DNA from: an uncultured Pelagibacteraceae bacterium
GTDB lineage: Bacteria > Pseudomonadota > Alphaproteobacteria > Pelagibacterales > Pelagibacteraceae
Assembly: GCA_902552985.1 (NCBI GenBank)
Contig: CACDII010000002.1
Span: 115,353-179,352, forward strand
Reading direction: 5' to 3'
DNA: 64,000 nt
This document shows, one piece after another, positions 53,651 to 62,556 of this stretch. Both the position numbers and the translations under genes were made by a program. Below the pieces are notes generated by a model. The model was not told the origin of the DNA. It worked only from the letters and a program-made list of their open reading frames with translations, and searched no databases. Positions within the stretch are counted from its first letter, which is position 1. Each line of letters starts with the position of its first letter.

Positions 53651-54856
53651 TTTTTTTTTAAGATTTTTATCAAGTATATCCAAAAATTGATTTGTATTTA
53701 AGTATTTTGTTGATGGACCTATAAGAATTGCTAAATCTTTTGTCATTGAACCATTTTCCACAGTTTCAATACAAATCTTTTCTAAATTTTTTACAAATTT
53801 TTTTAAATCTTCGTTACCATCAAGTTTTCCTCTATGATATAAACCTCTTGCCCAAGCAAAAATAGATGCAATAGGATTTGTAGAAGTTTCTTTGCCCTCT
53901 TGATGCATTCTATAGTGTCTTGTAACAGTTCCATGTGCAGCTTCAGATTCTATAGTTTTTCCATCTGGAGACATTAAGATACTAGTCATAAGTCCTAAAG
54001 ACCCAAACCCTTGAGCAACCGTATCAGATTGAACATCGCCATCATAATTTTTGCATGCCCAAATATAATTTCCATTCCACTTCATCGCACAGGCAACCAT
54101 ATCATCTATAAGTCTATGTTCGTATGTGATTTCTCTTTCTTTAAATTTTTCTTTAAATTCTTTTTCATAAATTTCTTCAAATAAATCCTTAAATCTTCCA
54201 TCATACTTTTTCAATATTGTATTTTTAGTAGAGAGATAAACTGGCCATTTTCTATTTAAACCATAGTTCATACATGCTCTTGCAAAATCTCTTATAGATT
54301 GATCAAGATTATACATTGAAAGAGCAACTCCAGGTCCAGGAAAATTAAATACCTCGAACTCCTTTTTTTCTTTACCATCTTCTGATGTCCATTTTAATTC
54401 CAACTTACCTTTTCCTGGAACTTGAAAATCTGTAGCTCTATATTGATCACCAAAAGCATGCCTGCCTATACAAATTGGGTTTGTCCAACTAGGAACTAGC
54501 TTTGGAATATTTTTACAAATTATCGGTTCTCTGAAAACCGTGCCTCCAATTATATTTCTAATTGTTCCATTTGGTGATCTCCACATTTTTTTTAGATTAA
54601 ATTCTTTTACCCTATCTTCATCAGGAGTTATTGTTGCGCATTTAATTCCAACACCATTTTTTTTTATAGCCTTAGCACAATCAACTGTTATTTGATCATT
54701 AGTTTTATCTCTACTTTTGATTCCGAGATCAAAATATTCTATTCCTAGGTCAATATAGGGGAGAATTAGCTTGTTTTTAATGAAACTCCAAATTACCCTA
54801 GTCATTTCATCACCATCTAACTCAACAATGGGGTTTTTGACCTTAATTTTGCTCAT
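53642..54856 (-). CDS. icd: NADP-dependent isocitrate dehydrogenase, eukaryote-like dimeric type
   Basis: Oxidatively decarboxylates isocitrate to 2-oxoglutarate in the TCA cycle. The 404-residue length and motifs '[16 protein letters not shown]', '[20 protein letters not shown]', '[18 protein letters not shown]' and '[17 protein letters not shown]' mark the type II (eukaryote-like) family found in many alphaproteobacteria, and the 'RHYR' region carries NADP specificity. It is monocistronic and convergent with alaS. Confidence 0.96.
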   Translation of the reverse strand: MSKIKVKNPIVELDGDEMTRVIWSFIKNKLILPYIDLGIEYFDLGIKSRDKTNDQITVDCAKAIKKNGVGIKCATITPDEDRVKEFNLKKMWRSPNGTIRNIIGGTVFREPIICKNIPKLVPSWTNPICIGRHAFGDQYRATDFQVPGKGKLELKWTSEDGKEKKEFEVFNFPGPGVALSMYNLDQSIRDFARACMNYGLNRKWPVYLSTKNTILKKYDGRFKDLFEEIYEKEFKEKFKEREITYEHRLIDDMVACAMKWNGNYIWACKNYDGDVQSDTVAQGFGSLGLMTSILMSPDGKTIESEAAHGTVTRHYRMHQEGKETSTNPIASIFAWARGLYHRGKLDGNEDLKKFVKNLEKICIETVENGSMTKDLAILIGPSTKYLNTNQFLDILDKNLKKKLN

Positions 54857-54933
54857 ATTTAACTATTATATCTTAATAATTGAATTTTCGAGTTTTTTAT
54901 ACATATTAATGAAAAATTATCAAATAAACACTT

Positions 54934-55581
54934 ATGATAGATAAAATTTTTCCAAAACTGCATAATGAAGGATATAAATTTTTAATTATCTTTGGCCTAG
55001 GAACTATTATACTTAATTTGATTAACGGTTTCTTGGGTTTTATAGGATTAGTTTTAACTGTTTGGTGTTACTATTTTTTTAGAGATCCAGAAAGAATATC
55101 AATCGATGATGAAAACTATTTAGTTAGTCCAGCGGATGGTCTTATTTTAAAAGTAGAAGATGCAAATGGCCCCAAAGAATTAAATTTAGAAAATAAAAAA
55201 TTTAAGAAGATTAGTATTTTTATGAATGTTTTTGATTGCCATGTTAATAGAACACCATGTTCCGGAAAAGTAAGCGAAATACTGTACAAACCAGGAAAAT
55301 TTTTCAATGCATCTTTAGATAAAGCTAGCGAAGACAACGAAAGAAATTATTATAAAATTACAAACTCTAGCGGAGAGGATGTAATCGTTGTGCAAATTGC
55401 TGGACTTATAGCAAGAAGAATTGTTACAGAAACTTCAGAAAATAAAGAATTAAAACAAGGCGAAAGAATAGGAATGATTAGATTTGGAAGTAGAGCCGAT
55501 ATTTATTTTGAAAACTATAACCCCCTAGTTAAAGTTAATCAAAAAGCTATAGCAGGAGAAACGCTTCTAGCAAAAAAATAA
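54934..55581 (+). CDS. psd: Phosphatidylserine decarboxylase proenzyme (short Psd-A type)
   Basis: Makes phosphatidylethanolamine by decarboxylating phosphatidylserine. At 215 aa it is the short form. A membrane stretch lies at residues 17-50. 'FRDPERISIDDENYLVSPAD' and 'SIFMNVFDCHVNRTPCSG' are family motifs. The self-cleavage serine is in 'MIRFGSRADIYF' (G-S), which yields the pyruvoyl group. It is followed 4 nt later by pssA, so the two PE synthesis steps form an operon. Confidence 0.95.
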   Translation: MIDKIFPKLHNEGYKFLIIFGLGTIILNLINGFLGFIGLVLTVWCYYFFRDPERISIDDENYLVSPADGLILKVEDANGPKELNLENKKFKKISIFMNVFDCHVNRTPCSGKVSEILYKPGKFFNASLDKASEDNERNYYKITNSSGEDVIVVQIAGLIARRIVTETSENKELKQGERIGMIRFGSRADIYFENYNPLVKVNQKAIAGETLLAKK

Positions 55582-55585
55582 AATA

Positions 55586-56386
55586 ATGAATGAACCTAAA
55601 AAAAACTTTAAAATAGTTACAGATACTAGAGCTAGAGTTATTTTACCCAACACATTAACTTTAATAGGAGTATGCATTGGTTTAACCTCTATCAACTTTG
55701 CACTAAATGGAAATTATAAATTATCTATAGTTGCAATTTTATTTGCCGCTATAATGGATGGACTTGATGGAAGAATTGCGAGACTAATTAAAGGTACTTC
55801 AAAAGTTGGAAAAGAACTGGATTCATTAACCGATGTAATAAGTTTTGGTGTTGCTCCAGCTTTTATAATGTATTTTTGGCAACTAAATTCACTTGGAAAA
55901 GTTGGTTGGTTAATATCATTAATATATGTAGTTTGTGTAGCATTAAGGCTAGCTAGATTTAATGTTAACACGGGAGGTGAACCTTCATGGAAAGATAATT
56001 TTTTTGAAGGCGTTCCATCACCAGCTGGAGGAATTTTAGTTCTAAGTCCATTAATTTACGATGTAAGTGGTTTTGATATAATTGATCTAAATTATAAATT
56101 GATCACACCAACTATATTTATCATTGTATCTGTATTATTAATAAGCAAGATACCAACTTATTCTTTTAAAAAAATTGTGGTTCCTAGAAGTACAACAATT
56201 TTTTTACTTTTTGGAATAGTTTTACTATTTGGTTTATTATTAATTTTTACATTTAAAGTTTTAGCTTTGGGTTGTGTAATTTATCTTCTAATGGTTCCAA
56301 TAAGTGGAGTCCATTTTCTTAAATTAAAAAAGAGCCTAAAAAATATTAAAAACTACAGTGAAGAAGAACCCGAAGATGTTCTGTAA
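55586..56386 (+). CDS. pssA: CDP-diacylglycerol--serine O-phosphatidyltransferase
   Basis: Makes phosphatidylserine from CDP-diacylglycerol and serine. The CDP-alcohol phosphatidyltransferase signature D-G-x2-A-R-x8-G-x3-D-x3-D is visible in 'DGLDGRIARLIKGTSKVGKE' continuing 'LDSLTD'. The 266-residue protein has about six to eight membrane helices. Adjacent to psd, it provides that enzyme's substrate. Confidence 0.94.
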   Translation: MNEPKKNFKIVTDTRARVILPNTLTLIGVCIGLTSINFALNGNYKLSIVAILFAAIMDGLDGRIARLIKGTSKVGKELDSLTDVISFGVAPAFIMYFWQLNSLGKVGWLISLIYVVCVALRLARFNVNTGGEPSWKDNFFEGVPSPAGGILVLSPLIYDVSGFDIIDLNYKLITPTIFIIVSVLLISKIPTYSFKKIVVPRSTTIFLLFGIVLLFGLLLIFTFKVLALGCVIYLLMVPISGVHFLKLKKSLKNIKNYSEEEPEDVL

Positions 56387-57298
56387 ATGAAAAAAAATGC
56401 AATAGTATCTTTAGCAGACTCAAATTACTTTGAATTACTTAACGAACTTATTAATTCAATTACAAGGTTTGAAGAAAGTAAAAATATAGCAATTTGTATT
56501 TTAGATGCAGGACTTACTGAAGATCAAAAAAAAATATTATCAAAAAAAGTAGATCAAATTAAACCCGCAGAATGGGACATAAGTGTTTCCCAGTTTAAAG
56601 TTAAAGGTAAAGAATGGCTTAAGAGCCAAGTTTCAAGAGCTTTTTTACCAAAGTACTTTCCAGATTATGAAAAATTTTTATGGATTGATTGTGATGCATG
56701 GGTTCAAGAATGGTCTGCAATTGAACTTTATTTTAAGGCTTGTGAGGATGGAAAACTTGGTATTACTCAGACTATGGCTCCAGGTTACAGAATAATGTCT
56801 AAAGTTAAATGGTTATTTGGAAAAATAGCAATAATTAAATCTCAAAACTTTAAACATGCTGTCAGTTCAAGAATTGGAATTGAAAAGGCAAGAAAACTAG
56901 CATTTGCTCCACACATTAATATTGGTGTTTTTTCCTTAGAAAAAAATTCAAGATGTTGGAAGGTTTGGCAAACAAATTTAAAACAGACATTGAGTGCTGG
57001 TCAAATTTTTGGATCAGAAGGTTTAGCAATTAATCTAAGCGTTTATATTGATAATGTTGAAACAGAGTTTTTACCTATAAATTGTAACTGGATAGCCAGT
57101 AACTTATTACCTAAGCTTAATGAAAGTAATAATAAATTTGTAGAACCATTTTTACCAAATATTTCTATAGGAATTATGCATCTTGCAGCTGGAATTTGGA
57201 GAGATGGAAAAGATATGAGAGCGGATAAATCTATAAAAATAGATATTGAAACATTAAACAAAAATAAAATTTCTAAAAGTCTTAGATATTCAAATTAA
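56387..57298 (+). CDS. Probable GT-A fold glycosyltransferase (GT8-like)
   Basis: A 303-residue soluble protein. The nucleotide-sugar/metal motif is 'KFLWIDCDAWVQEW' (D-x-D) preceded by 'QVSRAFLPKYFPDYEKFLW', the layout of GT8-like enzymes. 'APHINIGVFSLEKNS' in the middle fits their acceptor domain, and 'NCNWIASNLLP' and 'IGIMHLAAGIWRDGK' (His near the C-terminus) complete the pattern. It lies one base after pssA and directly before rlmE. Sugar and acceptor are unknown; a surface glycan or lipid role is likely. Confidence 0.6.
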   Translation: MKKNAIVSLADSNYFELLNELINSITRFEESKNIAICILDAGLTEDQKKILSKKVDQIKPAEWDISVSQFKVKGKEWLKSQVSRAFLPKYFPDYEKFLWIDCDAWVQEWSAIELYFKACEDGKLGITQTMAPGYRIMSKVKWLFGKIAIIKSQNFKHAVSSRIGIEKARKLAFAPHINIGVFSLEKNSRCWKVWQTNLKQTLSAGQIFGSEGLAINLSVYIDNVETEFLPINCNWIASNLLPKLNESNNKFVEPFLPNISIGIMHLAAGIWRDGKDMRADKSIKIDIETLNKNKISKSLRYSN

Positions 57299-57910
57299 TT
57301 GAAAAAAAACAAAATATCAAAAGAATGGATCAAAAGACAACGCAAAGATATTTACGTTAAAAAATCAAAATTAGAGGGTTTTAGATCTCGCGCAGTGTAT
57401 AAATTGCAAGAAATTAATAACAAATACAAGATACTTAAAAATGGTTTTTCAGTAATAGATTTAGGCGCTGCGCCGGGGAGCTGGTCACAGTTTACAATCG
57501 AAAAATATAAAAATTGCAAACTTCTTTCTATTGATTTGGAAGAAATGGAGCCAATTGGAAATTCTTTCCAAATTGTTGGAGATTTTAACAAAGAAAGCTC
57601 CAAGGAAAAAATAATAAATTACTTTAAGCATAAAGTAGATCTTGTGATGTCAGATATGGCCGTAAATACCACTGGAAATAAAAACTTGGACTCGGTTGTT
57701 ACAGGTGAATTATGTTTAGAAGCTTTAAGATTTGCCAAAGATCAACTTAAGCAAAATGGATTTTTTGTTTCAAAGATTTTCATGGGATCTACATTTAAAG
57801 AAATAGTAAGTGAGGCAAAATTGACATTTAGAGAAACAAACATTTATAAACCTCCTTCAAGCAGAAAAGAGTCAAAAGAAAGTTTTATAATCTGTAAAAA
57901 ATTGAGATAG
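57299..57910 (+). CDS. rlmE: 23S rRNA (uridine-2'-O)-methyltransferase RlmE (FtsJ)
   Basis: Methylates U2552 in the A loop of 23S rRNA with SAM. Motifs are 'YKLQEINNKYKILKNG' (with the catalytic Lys region), the SAM-binding 'VIDLGAAPGSWSQF', 'DLVMSDMAVNTTGN' (catalytic Asp) and 'FFVSKIFMGSTFKEI' (catalytic Lys). Starts with TTG directly after the stop of the glycosyltransferase gene; 203 aa is normal. Confidence 0.95.
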   Translation: MKKNKISKEWIKRQRKDIYVKKSKLEGFRSRAVYKLQEINNKYKILKNGFSVIDLGAAPGSWSQFTIEKYKNCKLLSIDLEEMEPIGNSFQIVGDFNKESSKEKIINYFKHKVDLVMSDMAVNTTGNKNLDSVVTGELCLEALRFAKDQLKQNGFFVSKIFMGSTFKEIVSEAKLTFRETNIYKPPSSRKESKESFIICKKLR

Positions 57911-57948
57911 ACCACTTTTATTTATAAAAGAATCATATATAAAAGAAT

Positions 57949-59014
57949 ATGGATCCCATTAAAGAAGCACTCACGTTTGATGATGTTACATTAGCCCCTA
58001 GATATTCTGAAGTATTACCATCAGATGTTGATACAAGTATAAAACTTACAGATAATATTAGGCTTAAAGTTCCCTTAATATCTTCAGCTATGGACACAGT
58101 AACTGAATCAAAAATGTGTATAGCAATAGCCAAAGCAGGGGGTATCGGAGTAATTCATCGAAATTTAGATATAAAAAAACAAATTGTCGAAATTAGAAAA
58201 GTAAAAAAACAAAATTTTTTAGTAGGTGCAGCAGTTGGTGCTGGATTAAATGAATTTGATAGAGCTAAAAATGTTTTAAAAGAAAATATCGATTTAATTG
58301 TTGTTGATACAGCGCACGGTCACACAAAAAAAGTTGCAGAAATAATTAAAAAAATAAAAAAAATTAAACCAAAAAAAAACCGCTTTATGTGCCGGAAATA
58401 TTGCAACACCAGAAGCTGCAAAATTTTTAATTAAACTAGGTGTAGATATTATAAAAGTTGGAATAGGACCAGGTTCAATATGTACTACAAGGCTAGTAGC
58501 GGGAATAGGAGTTCCACAACTAAGTGCAATTTTAAATGTAAGAAATGGTTTAAGTAAAAGAAAAGCAGTAATTATTGCGGACGGTGGAATTAAATTTTCC
58601 GGTGATATTGCAAAAGCATTATCAGCAGGTGCTGATGCGGTTATGATCGGTTCTTTATTTGCTGGAACAGATGAAGCACCAGGAAAAATTGTAAAAAGGG
58701 ATGGAAAATTATTTAAAAGCTTTAGAGGCATGGGTTCTATTGGGGCAATGAACAAGGGATCTGCCGATAGATATTTTCAAAAAAAACAAAATGATAGCTC
58801 AAAATATGTTCCAGAAGGGGTAGAGGGTTTTATAAAATACAAAGGATCAGTCTCAAAAATAATTTATAAATTAGTTGGAGGATTAAGATCTTCAATGGGT
58901 TATCTCGGTTGTAAACAAATTAAAAATCTTAAAAATAAACCTAAATTCGTTAAAATTACTAAAGCAGGATTTTATGAAAGTATGGTACATAATATTGATA
59001 AAGTGATTAGATAA
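57949..59014 (+). CDS. guaB: IMP dehydrogenase, CBS-less, with apparent frameshift in a 9-A run
   Basis: Oxidises IMP to XMP for GMP synthesis. The frame from 57949 breaks at the homopolymer 58371-58379 (nine A) and would stop at 58434. Removing one A restores '...[17 protein letters not shown]' and the gene runs on to 59014 (354 aa). The second part has the catalytic Cys in '[18 protein letters not shown]', '[17 protein letters not shown]' and the flap '[10 protein letters not shown]'. The barrel sequence goes from '[20 protein letters not shown]' straight to '[11 protein letters not shown]', so the pair of CBS domains (about 120 residues) is missing. The break may be a sequencing error, a real mutation or a slippage site. 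guaA is two genes downstream. Confidence 0.85.
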
Positions 59015-59015
59015 A

Positions 59016-59447
59016 ATGATTAAAAATATTTTTATAACATTAGTATTAATTTTGCTTTTAATAAATAATTCATACTCAAAAGAAAATTTTTTTGATGAGG
59101 CAAAAAAAATGTTTGATAACAAAAAATATGAAGAATCTAAATTTTTATTTCAAAGAGATATTGTTTATAATCCAAAAAAAGCAAAGTCATATTTGTTTTT
59201 AGCAAAAATTTTTAAAATAGAAGAAAATCTAAAAGAACAAGAAAAGAATCTAAACGTTACACTTTTACTAGACCCACAAAATGAAGAGGCCATATATTTA
59301 TTGATGGACATTGAAATTGAGAGATCAAATTTTGATAAAGTAAAAAAACTAAAAGAAGATTTTGAATTGATTTGTTCAAAAATGTGTCCAAAAATATCTT
59401 CCATAAATGAAAAATTGAAAAATTTTGATTCAAAAGATGAGTCTTAA
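59016..59447 (+). CDS. Small exported TPR protein
   Basis: A 143-residue protein with an N-terminal hydrophobic segment (residues 4-20, '[18 protein letters not shown]') acting as signal peptide or anchor. Two to three TPR-like repeats follow: '[20 protein letters not shown]', '[20 protein letters not shown]' and '[20 protein letters not shown]'. A late Cys pair, 'ICSKMCPK', could form a disulfide. It lies 1 nt after guaB and overlaps guaA by 11 nt, so it is carried in the guanine nucleotide operon; its role is unknown. Confidence 0.65.
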   Translation: MIKNIFITLVLILLLINNSYSKENFFDEAKKMFDNKKYEESKFLFQRDIVYNPKKAKSYLFLAKIFKIEENLKEQEKNLNVTLLLDPQNEEAIYLLMDIEIERSNFDKVKKLKEDFELICSKMCPKISSINEKLKNFDSKDES

Positions 59448-60999
59448 AGACAGTCTTTCCAAAGTCTTAATTATAGACTTCGGTTCACAATTTACACAAC
59501 TAATAGCAAGAAGAGTAAGAGAGTTAGGAGTATATTCTGAAATTATTAGTCATAAAAAAATCAAATCTAAATTAGATAAAAAAAAAATAAGAGGAATAAT
59601 TTTGTCAGGAGGACCTTTAAATGTTTATCAATCTAAAAAAGTTAAATTTGATAAAAAAATATTTAAATATAACATACCAATTCTAGGAATTTGTTTTGGC
59701 CATCAAATAATTTCAAAGGAGCTAGGTGGAAGAGTTAAAAAAGCTAGATATAGAGAGTTTGGTTTAGCAAAACTTAAGAGATTAAGAAAAAGTAAATTAA
59801 CTAAAAATTTTTTTAAAAAATCAGGATCGAATAACGTATGGATGAGCCATGCGGATGAAGTAACAAAATTAGCAAATGGATTTAAAGTTATTGCAAAAAC
59901 AGAAACATCTAAGTTTTCAATAGTTGAAAATTCATCAAAGAAATTTTATGGAATTCAATTTCATCCTGAAGTAACTCACACAGAAAATGGAAAGATAATT
60001 TTAAAAAATTTTATTTTTTCAATTTGCAGTATCAAAAGAAATTGGTCATTAAAAAATCAAAAACAAATATTAATAAAAAATGTTAAACAAGTTGTAGGAA
60101 AATCGAAAGTAATTTGTGCATTATCTGGCGGTGTTGATAGTAGTGTAGTTGCCAAATTAATTCATAATGCTGTAGGAAAACAATTAACATGTATTTTTGT
60201 AAACACAGGTCTATTAAGAAAAAATGAAGAAACTCAAGTTGTAAAAACTTTTAAAAATAAATTTAAAATAAATTTGATTTACGTCGATGCTAAAAAATTA
60301 TTTTTAAATAAACTTAAAAATGTTAGTGAGCCTGAAAATAAACGAAAAATAATTGGTAATTTATTTATTAAAATTTTTGAGAGATATGCAAAGAAAATAA
60401 AGAATGTTAAGTATTTAGCCCAAGGAACGCTCTATCCAGATATAATTGAAAGCAAGTCAGTAACTGGCAGTCAAACATCCAAAATAAAATCACATCACAA
60501 TGTTGGTGGACTACCTAAAAACATGAAATTAAAATTGGTTGAGCCATTAAGATTATTGTTTAAAGATGAAGTAAGAAAATTGGGGTTAGAACTTAAATTG
60601 TCTAAAGAGATCGTATTAAGACATCCGTTTCCTGGTCCAGGTTTGGCAATAAGAATACCAGGCGAAATAACAGAGAATAAAATTAAAATTTTACAAGAAG
60701 CTGATGATATTTTTATTAATTCATTGAGACAGCACAATTTATATAGCAAGATATGGCAAGCCTATGCAGCTTTATTGCCAGTTAAAACTGTTGGAGTTAT
60801 GGGCGACAACAGAACTTATGAATATATGTGTTTGTTAAGAGCAATTACATCAGAGGACGGTATGACAGCTGATTTTTTTAATTTTTCAAAAGAGTTTATG
60901 CAGCTTGTTTCAAATAAAATAATTAATAATATAAATGGTATTAATAGAGTGGTTTACGATATAACATCCAAACCACCAAGTACAATAGAATTAGAGTAA
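59437..60999 (+). CDS. guaA: GMP synthase (glutamine-hydrolysing)
   Basis: Converts XMP to GMP. The class I glutamine amidotransferase domain has the catalytic Cys in '[17 protein letters not shown]' and His/Glu in '[14 protein letters not shown]'. The ATP pyrophosphatase domain has the P-loop '[17 protein letters not shown]'. The C-terminal dimerisation domain ends '[14 protein letters not shown]' as usual. A TTG at 59425 opens the frame, but the ATG at 59437 is more likely (520 aa). The stop overlaps the panB ATG by one base. Confidence 0.97.
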   Translation: MSLKDSLSKVLIIDFGSQFTQLIARRVRELGVYSEIISHKKIKSKLDKKKIRGIILSGGPLNVYQSKKVKFDKKIFKYNIPILGICFGHQIISKELGGRVKKARYREFGLAKLKRLRKSKLTKNFFKKSGSNNVWMSHADEVTKLANGFKVIAKTETSKFSIVENSSKKFYGIQFHPEVTHTENGKIILKNFIFSICSIKRNWSLKNQKQILIKNVKQVVGKSKVICALSGGVDSSVVAKLIHNAVGKQLTCIFVNTGLLRKNEETQVVKTFKNKFKINLIYVDAKKLFLNKLKNVSEPENKRKIIGNLFIKIFERYAKKIKNVKYLAQGTLYPDIIESKSVTGSQTSKIKSHHNVGGLPKNMKLKLVEPLRLLFKDEVRKLGLELKLSKEIVLRHPFPGPGLAIRIPGEITENKIKILQEADDIFINSLRQHNLYSKIWQAYAALLPVKTVGVMGDNRTYEYMCLLRAITSEDGMTADFFNFSKEFMQLVSNKIINNINGINRVVYDITSKPPSTIELE

Positions 61000-61775
61000 T
61001 GAATAGTAAGATTAAAAAAATTATAAAAAAAAAAAATAAATCTAAAATTATCTGCTTAACGGCTTATTCAAAAAATTTTGCAAAAGAAGTAGATAAGTAC
61101 GCTGATATAACTTTAGTAGGAGATTCATTAGGTTCAGTTCTTTACAATTATAATACAACTAGAAAAGTTACTTTAAAAAATATGATTGAACATGCAAAAA
61201 GTGTTCGAATGGGTACTAAAAAAAGTTTAATGGTTGTTGACATGCCTTATAGAACTTATCGAACCAAAAAAGAAGCTCTTAAAAATTCAATTAGGGTTAT
61301 AAGAGAAACAAAATGTGACGCAGTTAAATTGGAAGGTGGTTTTAAGATAAAGGAGATAATAAAATATTTGGTAAAGAATAAAATACCTGTTATGGGCCAT
61401 CTTGGTCTGCTACCCCAAAGCGTTAGAGGTAAATTTAAATCTAAAGGAAAATCTAAAAATGAAAAAAATAAAATTTTAAGGGAATCAAAGTTATTAGAAA
61501 GTTTAGGAGTCTTTGCAATTGTTTTAGAGTGTGTAGAAACATCAGCTGCTAAATTGATTACAAACTCAATTAAAATACCAACTATAGGAATTGGATCATC
61601 ACTTTATTGCGATGGTCAGGTTTTAGTAACTGACGATCTTTTAGGTTTAAATGATACTAAAATTAGATTTGTTAAAAAATTTGTAAATATTAAGCAAATT
61701 ATAAACAAAGGTATTAAAAAGTTTAAACAAGAAGTGATATCAAAAAAATATCCTTCAAAAAAATATTCTTACTAG
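60999..61775 (+). CDS. panB: 3-methyl-2-oxobutanoate hydroxymethyltransferase
   Basis: Makes ketopantoate from 2-ketoisovalerate and methylenetetrahydrofolate, the first pantothenate step. A TIM barrel of 258 aa with Mg ligands in 'DITLVGDSLGSVLYNY' (Asp) and 'SLMVVDMPYRTYRTKKEAL' (Asp), 'AVKLEGGFKIKEII', 'VMGHLGLLPQSV' and the catalytic Glu in 'FAIVLECVETSAAKLI'. It is slightly shorter than the usual 263-270 aa. Its position behind guaA, translationally coupled, is odd for the pathway; no panC or panD is in the window. It overlaps the TerC-family gene by 4 nt. Confidence 0.92.
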   Translation: MNSKIKKIIKKKNKSKIICLTAYSKNFAKEVDKYADITLVGDSLGSVLYNYNTTRKVTLKNMIEHAKSVRMGTKKSLMVVDMPYRTYRTKKEALKNSIRVIRETKCDAVKLEGGFKIKEIIKYLVKNKIPVMGHLGLLPQSVRGKFKSKGKSKNEKNKILRESKLLESLGVFAIVLECVETSAAKLITNSIKIPTIGIGSSLYCDGQVLVTDDLLGLNDTKIRFVKKFVNIKQIINKGIKKFKQEVISKKYPSKKYSY

Positions 61776-62383
61776 AAATATTTTAGAAAATTTTCATTTA
61801 TATTTATCATTCCAAAGTCTGCTAGTCCCCCAATTATTAGTTGAAGAGCTACCAAGAAAATAAAACCTAATCCTATATAAGCTATCCATAAATGTTTTTG
61901 GATATAGTTTGCTAAATAGGTTGCACCTACTGCAGTAAGTACTACAGAAAGAACTAATCCAAAAATCATGAAACCAAAATATCCTTTTGCGGCGCCAACA
62001 ACACCAATAACGTTATCAAAACTTATTGTAATATCTGCAAATAAAACTTTGTAAACACTTTGGATATAAGACGGCTCTTTAGATTTTTTTGTTGGAGATT
62101 TAATTTTTTTTATTTCAAATAAATCTTTTCTTAAATCATTAATAATCCAAATAAGTAGTATTCCTCCAAGAACTTTTATCCAATAAAATTTAAAAAGATA
62201 CGTTGCAAAAATAGCAAAAACAACTTTAAAAATTAATGCCCCTGCAACTCCCCATAAAATAATTTTTTTTCTATTTTTTGGAACAAAGCTTGCAGCTATC
62301 AGACCAATTATAATTGCATTATCTGCTGCTAAAATTATATCTATAAATATAATTTGAACTAATATGATGATTTGTTCTATCAA
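61772..62383 (-). CDS. TerC-family integral membrane protein
   Basis: A 203-residue protein with seven predicted helices. The TerC/YkoY signature is in the first helix, 'IDIILAADNAIIIGLIAASF' (D-x7-D-N), and in the second half, 'VLFADITISFDNVIGVVGAA' (F-D-N). These acidic pairs are thought to bind metal; family members export Mn2+ or support tellurite resistance. It is convergent with panB and divergent from the permease. No other ter genes are present. Confidence 0.88.
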   Translation of the reverse strand: MIEQIIILVQIIFIDIILAADNAIIIGLIAASFVPKNRKKIILWGVAGALIFKVVFAIFATYLFKFYWIKVLGGILLIWIINDLRKDLFEIKKIKSPTKKSKEPSYIQSVYKVLFADITISFDNVIGVVGAAKGYFGFMIFGLVLSVVLTAVGATYLANYIQKHLWIAYIGLGFIFLVALQLIIGGLADFGMININENFLKYF

Positions 62384-62451
62384 TTTAGAATTATTCTATT
62401 AAATTTTAAAAATAATTCAACAAGCGACCATTATGGGGTTTTAATTTGTTG

Positions 62452-62457
62452 TATAAT
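62452..62457 (+). promoter_or_regulatory. Possible -10 element for the NCS1 permease
   Basis: A perfect TATAAT in the 173-bp gap between the TerC-family gene and the permease, without a clear -35 partner at the normal distance. It would give a leader of about 95 nt. The leader has an inverted pair ATTGCA/TGCAAT around 62475-62525, but I recognise no known riboswitch class in it. A good ribosome site (GAAAGGGG, 62542-62549) ends the leader. Confidence 0.3.
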
Positions 62458-62556
62458 ATAGGTTTTATAGCAATTGCAAAAATAGTCTTTACCTTAGCTT
62501 TAATTCATCATAGCGTTCTGCAATAAAAATTAAGAGACAAAGAAAGGGGATTAATT

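Noticed and set aside
57949..58434. Two separate genes in the guaB region (57949-58434 and 58643-59014)
   Set aside because: Both halves belong to one IMPDH, and the conserved sequence between them continues in the shifted frame from the 9-A run onward.
58294..58755. Minus-strand reading frame of 153 aa across the guaB break
   Set aside because: It is a shadow of the guaB coding sequence; the plus-strand frames on both sides give conserved IMPDH motifs.
62458..62556. TPP or other known riboswitch before the NCS1 permease
   Set aside because: The conserved CUGAGA-type core of the TPP class is absent and no other known aptamer core was recognised.
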